From contig JAJVIC010000003.1 of the NCBI GenBank assembly GCA_022072225.1, forward strand, positions 124,001 through 188,000: 64,000 nucleotides of DNA. The letters run 5' to 3'. Positions 16,412 to 24,154 of the stretch are shown piece after piece. The DNA comes from Bacteroidia bacterium. Its GTDB lineage: Bacteria; Bacteroidota; Bacteroidia; SXHM01. The position numbers were made by a program, and so were the translations under genes. Below the pieces are notes generated by a model. That model made no database searches, was not told the DNA's origin, and saw nothing but the letters and a program-made list of their open reading frames with translations. How positions within the stretch are numbered: the first letter of the stretch is position 1; every line of letters begins with the position of its first letter.

Positions 16412-17560
16412 TTAAGTATTTAGTTCAACAAGCATTTCTTTTTTCAGTTTTTTGCCGCTATGCTTTTTTGTCGTTGACTTAATTGTTTTTGTTGATTTCA
16501 ATAATGTGTGGCAAATACCTATGTCATCAAACTCTTCAACAACAGAAAACCCTGCTTTCTCAATCAGTGAAACAAATTGTTTTGAGCCATACATCTTGCT
16601 GTTGCCATTGGCTATGTTAGTAAAATAAAGCGATGTCATTTGCAGGCAGAAGGAAGAGACTTCAAAATTCTGCCTGTCCCACAATGGTTCCATAATAAAA
16701 ACCTGCCCCTTGTCATCTAACGCTTCATGGCATTTTTTGAGTATCGAAACAATCTGTTTCTCTGAAAAACAATCCAAAAACTGGCTCATCCAGATTGCAT
16801 CATAGCCTTTGGGTAGTCTTGATTTTTTGTCCAGTAGGTTCAGTTCATAAAAAGAAACCCTATCTGCAAAACCTTTTTTCTTAATATTTTCTTTAGCCAT
16901 TTTTAATTGTCCTGGCAAATCAACAATCCCCATCTTCACGGCAGGGGAATAGTTTAAACAACTGATAGCCCATTTACCGGTGTTACCTCCTATATCAAGA
17001 ATTTTCCTCGGCTTGTTATTAAAAACATGGGGCAACGCTGCATCAAAAGATGTGTCAGAATAATAATGGTCAAAGGCAAACCAACTTTTTTGCACCTGTG
17101 CAGGCAGCGATGAAAGTGCCTCATAAACAGTTTTCCATTTGCCAAATATTTTCAATCCTTCGGGCTTGCCTGTTGCAATAGATTTATCCAGTTCAAACAT
17201 TCCGAGGTAACACACATCATGAACAAAGTCCATGTTTACGATGGTCATTTTATCATGCAGAATATAAGAGCCCGTTTTGGTAATATTAAATTTATCCTTG
17301 TCAACTATTAAAAGACCAATTCCTAAACCTGCTTCAAAAAGCACCTGAACACCATACAAGGGTAAGCCCGATTTTTTAGCAGCATCTTGCATACTTATTC
17401 CGGCAGGTCCGTAGTCTTCAACAATCTTCAACAATCCGGTAATTCGCAATGTTCGTGACGCCTGAAAAACAAAAGGGGCAAATGCAATCTGCTGAGCATA
17501 TTCAATTGACCTAAGAACAGAACGGTTGTCGTATTTAAAATAATTCTTTACTGCTTTCAT
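16412..17560 (-). CDS. SAM-dependent methyltransferase of the O-methyltransferase family
   Basis: 382-aa protein with an N-terminal winged-helix dimerisation-like region (about 25-100; MQDAAKKSGLPLYGVQVLF) and a class I methyltransferase fold with ILDIGGNTGKWA (SAM motif I) and IVDLPGQL (motif II), the layout of hydroxyindole/caffeate-type O-methyltransferases. A basic tail (KSTTKKHSGKKLKKE) closes the protein. Its place between bcrC and bcrB, inside an otherwise catabolic operon with gaps of 22 and 12 bp, is unexpected. It might modify an aromatic intermediate or a hydroxylated cofactor, or act in reverse in demethylation; nothing in the sequence decides. I do not recall a methyltransferase at this position in the known bcr, bad or bzd clusters. 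Confidence 0.85.
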   Translation of the reverse strand: MKAVKNYFKYDNRSVLRSIEYAQQIAFAPFVFQASRTLRITGLLKIVEDYGPAGISMQDAAKKSGLPLYGVQVLFEAGLGIGLLIVDKDKFNITKTGSYILHDKMTIVNMDFVHDVCYLGMFELDKSIATGKPEGLKIFGKWKTVYEALSSLPAQVQKSWFAFDHYYSDTSFDAALPHVFNNKPRKILDIGGNTGKWAISCLNYSPAVKMGIVDLPGQLKMAKENIKKKGFADRVSFYELNLLDKKSRLPKGYDAIWMSQFLDCFSEKQIVSILKKCHEALDDKGQVFIMEPLWDRQNFEVSSFCLQMTSLYFTNIANGNSKMYGSKQFVSLIEKAGFSVVEEFDDIGICHTLLKSTKTIKSTTKKHSGKKLKKEMLVELNT

Positions 17561-17582
17561 ATTATATTATCAACACTTTAAC

Positions 17583-18746
17583 TTATGCCCACAATTTTAT
17601 TGAGTCAGAAAAAGTTCCAGCCTGTTCTTTAATAATTTTAAACTGTCCGGTATTTTCATGATACTGAAAATTAATGTGAGGAATTCCTGCATCGTCACAG
17701 GCTTTTTGCATCTGAGGGCGGTCTAACAGAGCCGGGTCACAGAAACTTGCAGCTGAAAAAATAATTCCGTCTGCCTTTCTCTCCTTTGCCATTTTAACTA
17801 ACCTATCTCCTTTAGGATTTCCTACATCATAATATGCTGATGAAAATGTGCTTTGATTAATGTAAGCATTGGTAAGGGCAGCAAGCGATGATTCGAAATT
17901 TTCTTTTATTTCACCTCGTATCCATCGCGAGCCAAGCATAAAATCATCATCAACGATGTAACATCCTGCCATCTCAATTGATTTAATAAGCCCGATTGGT
18001 GGTTGCTCACAAAACGAACCCGATATTACCACACGAATATTATCCATTTGCTCACCCCGTTCCTTAATAATATGTTCAATCACCTGTTCAAGAATTTGAT
18101 TATGCTCCTCAACAGGAATAGTAATGCCGGCACGAAGAATATGATACGTTTCAACAGCCGATAAACGCCACGGAAATTCCTGACGTATGTTGTAAATAGT
18201 TTCAATTAATTGCCTGTTCCGGTTATAAAGTTTAATGGAATTGAATAAAGCAGCATCCTCTATTCTCACTTTATTCACCCTATACATATCATCCATCACC
18301 TTTTCCATTTCCTGCATGTAAAAAGTCCCTCCTATAAACGGATCAAAATTCTGCGGATAATCAAAATAGCGCTGAAATTTTCCTTTCTGTGAAAGTTTAA
18401 ACATACCCGACAAATTGCGCACACAATCGCAAATAGCGGGAAAAAGAAAACCGTCAAACTCCTGCAGGTTGGTATCAAGTGCCATTTCAATAATGCCGCG
18501 CGGCAAATGACAGATGTAGGATTGATAATACGCATCACCTTTTATAATTTGTTTACGGTCGCCCGCACCCATAATACCAACAGGCAAACCATTGGCAGCA
18601 TGAATTATTTCGCGCGGAATATAAATAGGAAGATAACCTACAAGAATGCGGTTGCTTTGCTCTGCTTTCCACTTTTTTGCCCGTGTAAAATTCAAATCGA
18701 ATGCAAGCGCTTCGCATTCATTCAGGATTGCTTCAAGTGATTTCAT
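17583..18746 (-). CDS. bcrC: Benzoyl-CoA reductase active-site subunit C
   Basis: 387-aa iron-sulfur subunit, partner of BcrB. Family stretches are VGYLPIYIPREIIHAANGLP, GDAYYQSYICHLPRG (Cys79), LFPAICDCVRNLSG (Cys106, Cys108), SFCEQPPIGLIKSIE, VDDDFM, SAASFCDPALLDRP (Cys336) and EQAGTFSDSIKLW at the C-terminus, all as recalled for BcrC/BadD. It is the first gene of the 13-gene minus-strand operon; the order C-B-A-D is that of Thauera bcr, with a methyltransferase inserted after C. The start ATG is 44 bp from the edge of the divergent palindrome. Confidence 0.92.
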   Translation of the reverse strand: MKSLEAILNECEALAFDLNFTRAKKWKAEQSNRILVGYLPIYIPREIIHAANGLPVGIMGAGDRKQIIKGDAYYQSYICHLPRGIIEMALDTNLQEFDGFLFPAICDCVRNLSGMFKLSQKGKFQRYFDYPQNFDPFIGGTFYMQEMEKVMDDMYRVNKVRIEDAALFNSIKLYNRNRQLIETIYNIRQEFPWRLSAVETYHILRAGITIPVEEHNQILEQVIEHIIKERGEQMDNIRVVISGSFCEQPPIGLIKSIEMAGCYIVDDDFMLGSRWIRGEIKENFESSLAALTNAYINQSTFSSAYYDVGNPKGDRLVKMAKERKADGIIFSAASFCDPALLDRPQMQKACDDAGIPHINFQYHENTGQFKIIKEQAGTFSDSIKLWA

Positions 18747-18763
18747 TTCAGAATTGTTTTTAG

Positions 18764-18771
18764 CAAAGTAA
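18764..18771 (-). promoter_or_regulatory. Predicted -7 element of the benzoyl-CoA operon
   Basis: On the minus strand the octamer TTACTTTG differs from the Bacteroidota -7 consensus TAnnTTTG at one position and predicts a start near 18760, giving a 5' leader of about 14 nt for bcrC. No TTTG is seen at the -33 distance, as expected for a promoter that depends on an activator. The FNR-like palindrome is centred about 40 bp upstream of the predicted start. Confidence 0.45.
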
Positions 18772-18790
18772 CAAACAGCGCATTTTTTAT

Positions 18791-18810
18791 ACTATGATAG
18801 CAATCATAGT
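18791..18810. promoter_or_regulatory. FNR/DNR-like palindrome in the divergent bcr/hcr promoter region
   Basis: A perfect 8-bp inverted repeat with a 4-bp spacer, ACTATGAT-AGCA-ATCATAGT, in the 108-bp gap between bcrC and the hcr operon. The core TGAT-N4-ATCA has the geometry of FNR/DNR/HcpR-type sites (TTGAT-N4-ATCAA), with one mismatch in each half. Its centre (18800.5) is about 40 bp from the start predicted for each of the two divergent promoters, where class II activators of this family bind. One site could thus switch both operons in response to low oxygen or nitrogen oxides. Binding is inference. Confidence 0.6.
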
Positions 18811-18829
18811 TTTAAAAAACTCTTCAAAG

Positions 18830-18837
18830 TAGTTTCG
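18830..18837 (+). promoter_or_regulatory. Predicted -7 element of the hcr operon
   Basis: TAGTTTCG matches TAnnTTTG at all fixed positions but one. Predicted start near 18841, leader about 14 nt. As on the other side, no clear -33 TTTG is present and the palindrome lies around -40. Confidence 0.45.
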
Positions 18838-18854
18838 TAAAAAAAAATATAGCA

Positions 18855-19451
18855 ATGACACCCACTTACGGTGCACTTATTTTAGCCGGAGGAAAATCAG
18901 AAAGGATGAATTATCCAAAGCCCTACTTGATTTTTGAGAACAAAACATTTTTGCTGAAAATAATTGAAAGCTATTACAAAGCAGGAGTAAAAAATATTTG
19001 TCTTGTAATAAATCAGAACTTCTGCTCAGGGAAATGGAAAAATGATTTTGAACAAATTGCTCCGTTAGTCCGCAAAATCGAACAGACAGATCCTGAGAAA
19101 GGCAGGTTTCATTCCATCAAACTCGGAATAAAAAATCTGCTTAATACCGATTATGTATTTATTCAGAATGCAGACAATCCTTTTATTACAAACAGAATTA
19201 TAAAAAGTTTAAAACGTCACAGACTTGCGCAAGGATATACACAGCTTTTTTGTGAAGGACATAAAGGACATCCAATTTTAATTTCGAAACGAATTGTAAG
19301 CACACTAAATGATACCCCCGGAGATGAACATAATCTAAGAACTATTTTATCAACGTTCCCGAAAACTGATTTGGAAACTGAAGATGCACGAGTGCTTGCC
19401 AACCTGAATACCAGAGATGAATATGAAAAATTTATTCCGGCAAATCGGTGA
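18855..19451 (+). CDS. MobA/MocA-like nucleotidyltransferase for molybdenum cofactor
   Basis: 198-aa NTP-transferase with the nucleotide-binding motif LILAGGKSERM at residues 8-18 followed by KPYLIFENKTFL, and QNADNPF in the place of the metal-binding Asp motif. MocA-type enzymes attach CMP to molybdopterin to make the cytosine dinucleotide form used by xanthine dehydrogenase-family enzymes, which fits the 4-hydroxybenzoyl-CoA reductase encoded downstream. It is the first gene of the plus-strand operon. Its TGA stop overlaps the GTG start of xdhC. Choice between GMP and CMP transfer is not possible by eye; context favours the MocA function. Confidence 0.8.
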   Translation: MTPTYGALILAGGKSERMNYPKPYLIFENKTFLLKIIESYYKAGVKNICLVINQNFCSGKWKNDFEQIAPLVRKIEQTDPEKGRFHSIKLGIKNLLNTDYVFIQNADNPFITNRIIKSLKRHRLAQGYTQLFCEGHKGHPILISKRIVSTLNDTPGDEHNLRTILSTFPKTDLETEDARVLANLNTRDEYEKFIPANR

Positions 19452-20236
19452 AAACACTTTATGATATAATTCCGGAAATTCAGAAAAGCTCTGAAAATGC
19501 CGCGGTTTGCATCATTGTAAACACAAAGGGGAGCACTCCGCGAAAAGCAGGAGCTAAAATGATTGTTTATGAAAACGGAAAACTATTCGGAACAATTGGA
19601 GGTGGTGATTTAGAAAAAAAAGTAATTGAAAATGCGCAAACAATAATTGCATCAAAAGAACCTAAACTTTTCCGTCATGATTTATTACATCAGCACGGAA
19701 TGTGCTGCGGGGGAACGGTTGAAATTTTCATTGAGCCTATTATGAAAAAAAATAAACTCTACATTTTTGGTGCAGGTCATACCGGTCAGGCGCTTGCAAA
19801 GTTTTCGTCCGTTCTGGATTTTGAAACAGTTTTGATTGACGACCGGAAAGAATACATTGATAATTGCAATACGTCAGAAGTAAATAAAATGAATTTACCT
19901 TATCAGCAGGCGCTACAATTACTTCCGTTTGACGAGCAAACCTACATCTGTATTATGACCTACAGCCATCCGATTGACCGCGATATCCTGGCATTCTGCA
20001 TCAAAAAATCGTTTGCATATCTTGGCATGATTGGCAGCCAGCGCAAAGTTGCAATGACAAAAAAATTGTTCTCAGAAGGGTTGAATATTTCGTATGAAGA
20101 TTTAGAAAAAGTAGATATGCCGATGGGATTAGATATAGGATCCGAAAGTCCGGAAGAAATTGCACTGAGTATTATTGCAAAATTAATTACAGTGAAAAAT
20201 AAAACAACCGTATGGGAAAAAGAATTGTACTTGTAA
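19448..20236 (+). CDS. xdhC: XdhC-family molybdenum cofactor insertion protein
   Basis: 262-aa accessory factor which binds and sulfurates the molybdenum cofactor and hands it to a xanthine dehydrogenase-type enzyme. N-terminal XdhC/CoxI domain: GSTPRKAGAKM, GTIGGGDLEKKV and the HGMCCGGTVEIFIEP stretch with paired cysteines; C-terminal Rossmann domain: IFGAGHTGQALA and LGMIGSQRKV, ending in LDIGSESPEEIALSI. The start is GTG overlapping the mobA-like stop, and the 3' end overlaps the SDR gene by 25 bp, so expression is tightly coupled. The client is almost certainly the HcrCA/HcrB enzyme. Confidence 0.9.
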   Translation: MKTLYDIIPEIQKSSENAAVCIIVNTKGSTPRKAGAKMIVYENGKLFGTIGGGDLEKKVIENAQTIIASKEPKLFRHDLLHQHGMCCGGTVEIFIEPIMKKNKLYIFGAGHTGQALAKFSSVLDFETVLIDDRKEYIDNCNTSEVNKMNLPYQQALQLLPFDEQTYICIMTYSHPIDRDILAFCIKKSFAYLGMIGSQRKVAMTKKLFSEGLNISYEDLEKVDMPMGLDIGSESPEEIALSIIAKLITVKNKTTVWEKELYL

Positions 20237-20949
20237 CAGGCGCTGCAAAGGGAATTGGCAAAGCGATAGTAAAAAATCTAATTGATGAAGACTATCTGGT
20301 GCTTGCCATTGATGTTGACGGTAGAAGTATGCCCAAACTTATTACTGAATTTGGGAAAGATAAAATTCACATTGCCAAAGCCGACATCAGTAACGAGAAA
20401 ACGGTAAAGTTGCTTTTTGAAAAAGTTATAAAAAAATACGGTCGTCTTGATGTGCTGGTAAACAATGCCGGCATTATCCGCGATAATATGATATGGAAAA
20501 TGTCTGCAGGTGATTTCGATTCAGTTATTCAAATAAACCTGAAAGGTGTTTGGTTGATGTGTCGTGAAGCTGCAAAGATTATGAAAGAACAAAAATCGGG
20601 TCGCATCATTAATATTGCATCGCGTGCCTGGCTTGGAAACAGAGGACAAAGTAATTATGCAGCCTCCAAAGCAGGAGTAGTTGCATTAACACGAGTATTG
20701 GCTCTTGAACTGGGAAAATACAATGTGCTAGTTAATGCGGTTGCACCCGGATTAATTAACACTCCGCTCACACAAAAATTAGAGAAAAATGTTTTGCAAA
20801 ATCTGATTGAAGCGCAACCAACAAAAACTATGGGCAAACCCGTAGATATTGCAAATGTTGTATCATTTCTTGCCTCAGAAAAAACACAGTTTATTACCGG
20901 GCAAACCATTTATGTTGATGGGGGAAAAAGCATTGGAGCAGGAATTTAA
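20212..20949 (+). CDS. Short-chain dehydrogenase/reductase
   Basis: 245-aa classical SDR with the NAD(P) motif TGAAKGIGKAI (residues 10-20), the NNAGI motif, Ser in INIASR, and the catalytic Tyr-Lys in YAASK; the C-terminus TGQTIYVDGG is typical of the FabG branch. An Asp-rich end of strand 2 (AIDVDG) suggests NAD. It lies inside the hydroxybenzoyl-CoA reductase operon, overlapping xdhC by 25 bp. Substrate unknown; candidates include hydroxyacyl-CoA or alicyclic hydroxyacyl-CoA intermediates (BadH-like), or an aryl alcohol. Confidence 0.85.
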   Translation: MGKRIVLVTGAAKGIGKAIVKNLIDEDYLVLAIDVDGRSMPKLITEFGKDKIHIAKADISNEKTVKLLFEKVIKKYGRLDVLVNNAGIIRDNMIWKMSAGDFDSVIQINLKGVWLMCREAAKIMKEQKSGRIINIASRAWLGNRGQSNYAASKAGVVALTRVLALELGKYNVLVNAVAPGLINTPLTQKLEKNVLQNLIEAQPTKTMGKPVDIANVVSFLASEKTQFITGQTIYVDGGKSIGAGI

Positions 20950-20970
20950 TTGAATCTAAACAAAATAATT

Positions 20971-21360
20971 ATGAGCTATTATTTCACAAAAATTCTTAAA
21001 ACTGATTTTGAAACAGCAATTTTAAAAGTTACAGAAGAACTGAAAAAAGAAGGATTCGGAATTCTTACTGAAATTGATGTTAAGAACACACTGAAACAAA
21101 AAATTAATGTTGATTTCCGCAGGTATAAAATTCTTGGTGCCTGCAACCCGGTATTTGCTCACAAAGCTTTAACTGCTGAACCGCATATCGGAACGATGCT
21201 TCCCTGTAATGTAATCGTGCAGGAAATAGGCGAAAACATGATTGAGATTTCAGCAATTGACCCTATTGTATCCATGATGGGAGTGAAGAATGACCAATTG
21301 GGAGGAATTGCAGGTGAAGTGCAGCAGAAATTAAAAAATGTAATAGCCAATCTGAGGTAA
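20971..21360 (+). CDS. DUF302 domain protein
   Basis: 129-aa protein of the DUF302 family, recognisable from EELKKEGFGILTEIDVKNTLKQK (split here as two halves around residue 27), YKILGACNPVFAHKAL and the MLPCNVIV segment. Function of the family is unknown; members often sit beside redox or thiol-related genes. I chose the ATG at 20971 (MSYYFTK), not the in-frame TTG at 20950, since homologues begin close to YYFTK. It has no signal peptide. Position between the SDR and hcrCA, with one base before the latter, indicates co-expression with the molybdenum enzyme. Confidence 0.8.
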   Translation: MSYYFTKILKTDFETAILKVTEELKKEGFGILTEIDVKNTLKQKINVDFRRYKILGACNPVFAHKALTAEPHIGTMLPCNVIVQEIGENMIEISAIDPIVSMMGVKNDQLGGIAGEVQQKLKNVIANLR

Positions 21361-21361
21361 A

Positions 21362-24154
21362 ATGAAACAGCTTTCAGTAACCGTTAACGGAAAAAAGCAT
21401 GCAGTTTTAGTAAATGAACACGAGATGTTGTCCGGCATCATCCGTGATAAATTTGGTTTAACCGGAACAAAAATCGGTTGTGAGCAGGGAAGCTGTGGTG
21501 CCTGCACTGTATTGGTTGACAAAAAGCCGGTGTTAAGTTGTATTACTCCTGCCATACGCTGTGAAAACGCAGAAATTACAACCATTGAAGCATTGTCAGT
21601 AAGAGGAGAACTGCATAAGCTGCAGCAAAAATTTGTTGACAAAGGAGCTATTCAATGCGGGTTTTGCACTCCCGGAATGGTTATGACAGCATTGGACTTT
21701 GTTAATCATAATCCCGAACCGACAGTTAACGAAATTAAAGAAGCGCTTTCCGGGAATTTATGTCGTTGCACCGGATACAAAAAAATAGTTGAAGCTGTGG
21801 CCGAATATGCTTCTGAAACAAAAAATGAAAATATTCAAACTATAAGAACATCTTCAAACAGCGCATCTGTAGGAGTCCCGCGCCCATACATTGAAGCGGA
21901 GAAAAAAGTTACCGGCAATGCGGAATATGCAGACGATATAAAAGTTAAGAATGCACTTCACTGCAAATTTTTGAGAAGCATCTTTCCTCATGCAATAATT
22001 GAAAGCATTGATACAACAGATGCACTAAAGTTACAAGGTGTCCATTACATAGCAACCGGAAAAGAGTTGCCTGTGAAATTTGGGGTTCTCCCAATTTCGC
22101 AGGACGAAACAGCAATGGCAGTTGAAAAGGTGCGGTATATTGGAGAAATTATTGCTGCCGTTGCTGCCGATTCAGAAGAAATTGCACAACAGGCCTGTAA
22201 ACTAATTCATGTAAAATATAAAACAATAAAACCTTTTCTTGAAATTGATGAATCACTAAACGATATTGGTGAAAACGAGAAAATTCATTCTTACGGAAAG
22301 TTTAATAATAACATTCACAAAAAAGCAGAATTACGTTTTGGCGACCAGCAACAGGGTTTAAAAGAAGCAGATGTTACGTCAAAAATGTCGTTTGAATTTG
22401 AAGGAATAAATCATGGTTTTACAGAACCTCATGCTGCAACTGCGTTTTGGGACGAGAACAGATTGACGATTATTACGGCAACTCAAGTTCCGCATTACCT
22501 GCATCGTGCTTTAGCGAAAGTAATGGAAGTTCCACTGAATCGGGTTCGTGTTATTAAACCATTTGTAGGTGGCGGGTTTGGCGGAAAAAGCGATCCATTC
22601 CCGCATGAAATTATAATTTCACATATCGCGCGAAAAACAGGAAGACCTGTTCGTGTGAGATTATCACGGGAAGAAGTTTTTTTAACCAATCATGGCAGAC
22701 ATCCGTCAAAAATGACGGTAGAAATGGGTGTTTCAAAAGACGGATTTATTAAAGTGTTGGATGCCGACATTGCCATTGATGGCGGAGCTTATGGAAGTTT
22801 TGGTGTTGTTACTTCCTATTATAACGGTGTATTGCTTCAGGCTCCTTATAAATTAGACAATTTTGGTTTTCGTGCATTTAGGGTTTACACTAATAAACCG
22901 CAAAGTGGTGCTATGCGCGGACATGGTGCTGTTAACTCACGTTTTGCTGTTGAATCATTAATTGATGATTTGGCCCACAAAATCAATATGGACCCGTGTG
23001 AATTACGGATGAAGAATTTTCTGGATTCAAACACATTAACAGTTGGTCAGTATCGCATCACATCAAACGGAAGCAGGGAGTCACTCCAAAAGGTAATGGA
23101 GCAATCAAACTGGAAAAACAGAATACAGAAAAAAAAATTTGGGAAAGGACTTGGTGTTGCCTGCGGTTTTTTTATCAGCGGAAGCGCATTGCCAATTATC
23201 TGGAATGAATTGCCTCAATCGGTTGTTCATCTTAAAGTTGATTTTGATGGGCGTGTTGTTATTTCAAGTGGTGCCAGCGATATAGGACAAGGAAGTGATA
23301 CCATGCTTGCCATAATTGTAGGCGAAGTTTTAGGAATTGATATGGATAATATCTATGTCCTTGCTGCAGATACACTTCTAACTCCGGTTGACATGGGAAG
23401 TTATTCAAGCCGCGTAACTTTTATGGCAGGAAACGCTGCAAAAGATGCTGCCGCAAAACTAAAAGAGGAAATAATTAATGCAGTTTCTGCTGCAAAAAAT
23501 ATTCCGGCTAATGAACTATACTTTTCAGAAAGTAGAATTTTTAGTAATGATAAAACCGTTGAAATTTCATGGTTAGAATCCATTGAAATATTAACCGCAA
23601 AACGAGGAGCAGTAAGCGTAAGCGGAAAATATATTTCACCAAAACTGGGTGGTGATTTCAAAGGTGCCGGTGCGGGATTAAGTCCTTCCTACAGTTTTGG
23701 TGCCTGTATTGCCGAAGTGGATGTTGATACCGAAACAGGACATGTAAAAGTGCTTAACATCTGGGGAGCGCATGATTGTGGAAAGGCAATTAACCCGCTT
23801 GCGGTGGAAGGACAACTGGAAGGTTCGTGGCACATGGGTTTAGGGCAGACAATGACAGAACAGATGAAATATTTTAAAGGCTTGCTGGTGAATAATAATT
23901 TCCTGGATTACAAAATTCCGACAACACTTGACACTCCCGAAATTTACACCAACATTATTGAAACCGTTGACCCTGAAGGTCCGTTTGGCGCAAAAGAATG
24001 TGGCGAAGGCGCTATTCATCCGGTTATTCCCGCCATTGCAAATGCAGTGTATAATGCAGTTGGCGTAAGGATTACAAAACTCCCGATAAGCGCAGAAGAT
24101 ATTTTGAAAGGAATTAAAGAAAAGAAAAAATCAACGGAGAAAATAAGTGCATAA
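21362..24154 (+). CDS. hcrA: 4-hydroxybenzoyl-CoA reductase, fused gamma (2Fe-2S) and alpha (Mo) subunits
   Basis: 930-aa xanthine dehydrogenase-family protein. Residues 1-160 are the small iron-sulfur subunit (HcrC): Cys40/45/48/60 bind the first and Cys99/102/134/136 the second 2Fe-2S cluster. Residues about 170-930 are the molybdenum subunit (HcrA), with VGGGFGGK (402-409), RGHGAVNSRFA, SDIGQGSD and the active-site Glu near 882 in FGAKECGEG. Together with HcrB it removes the para-hydroxyl of 4-hydroxybenzoyl-CoA, using reduced ferredoxin, to give benzoyl-CoA. In Thauera the three subunits are separate genes, so this gamma-alpha fusion is a variant. The enzyme identity rests chiefly on the diagnostic HcrB encoded next, which starts at the base after this stop. 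Confidence 0.88.
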   Translation: MKQLSVTVNGKKHAVLVNEHEMLSGIIRDKFGLTGTKIGCEQGSCGACTVLVDKKPVLSCITPAIRCENAEITTIEALSVRGELHKLQQKFVDKGAIQCGFCTPGMVMTALDFVNHNPEPTVNEIKEALSGNLCRCTGYKKIVEAVAEYASETKNENIQTIRTSSNSASVGVPRPYIEAEKKVTGNAEYADDIKVKNALHCKFLRSIFPHAIIESIDTTDALKLQGVHYIATGKELPVKFGVLPISQDETAMAVEKVRYIGEIIAAVAADSEEIAQQACKLIHVKYKTIKPFLEIDESLNDIGENEKIHSYGKFNNNIHKKAELRFGDQQQGLKEADVTSKMSFEFEGINHGFTEPHAATAFWDENRLTIITATQVPHYLHRALAKVMEVPLNRVRVIKPFVGGGFGGKSDPFPHEIIISHIARKTGRPVRVRLSREEVFLTNHGRHPSKMTVEMGVSKDGFIKVLDADIAIDGGAYGSFGVVTSYYNGVLLQAPYKLDNFGFRAFRVYTNKPQSGAMRGHGAVNSRFAVESLIDDLAHKINMDPCELRMKNFLDSNTLTVGQYRITSNGSRESLQKVMEQSNWKNRIQKKKFGKGLGVACGFFISGSALPIIWNELPQSVVHLKVDFDGRVVISSGASDIGQGSDTMLAIIVGEVLGIDMDNIYVLAADTLLTPVDMGSYSSRVTFMAGNAAKDAAAKLKEEIINAVSAAKNIPANELYFSESRIFSNDKTVEISWLESIEILTAKRGAVSVSGKYISPKLGGDFKGAGAGLSPSYSFGACIAEVDVDTETGHVKVLNIWGAHDCGKAINPLAVEGQLEGSWHMGLGQTMTEQMKYFKGLLVNNNFLDYKIPTTLDTPEIYTNIIETVDPEGPFGAKECGEGAIHPVIPAIANAVYNAVGVRITKLPISAEDILKGIKEKKKSTEKISA

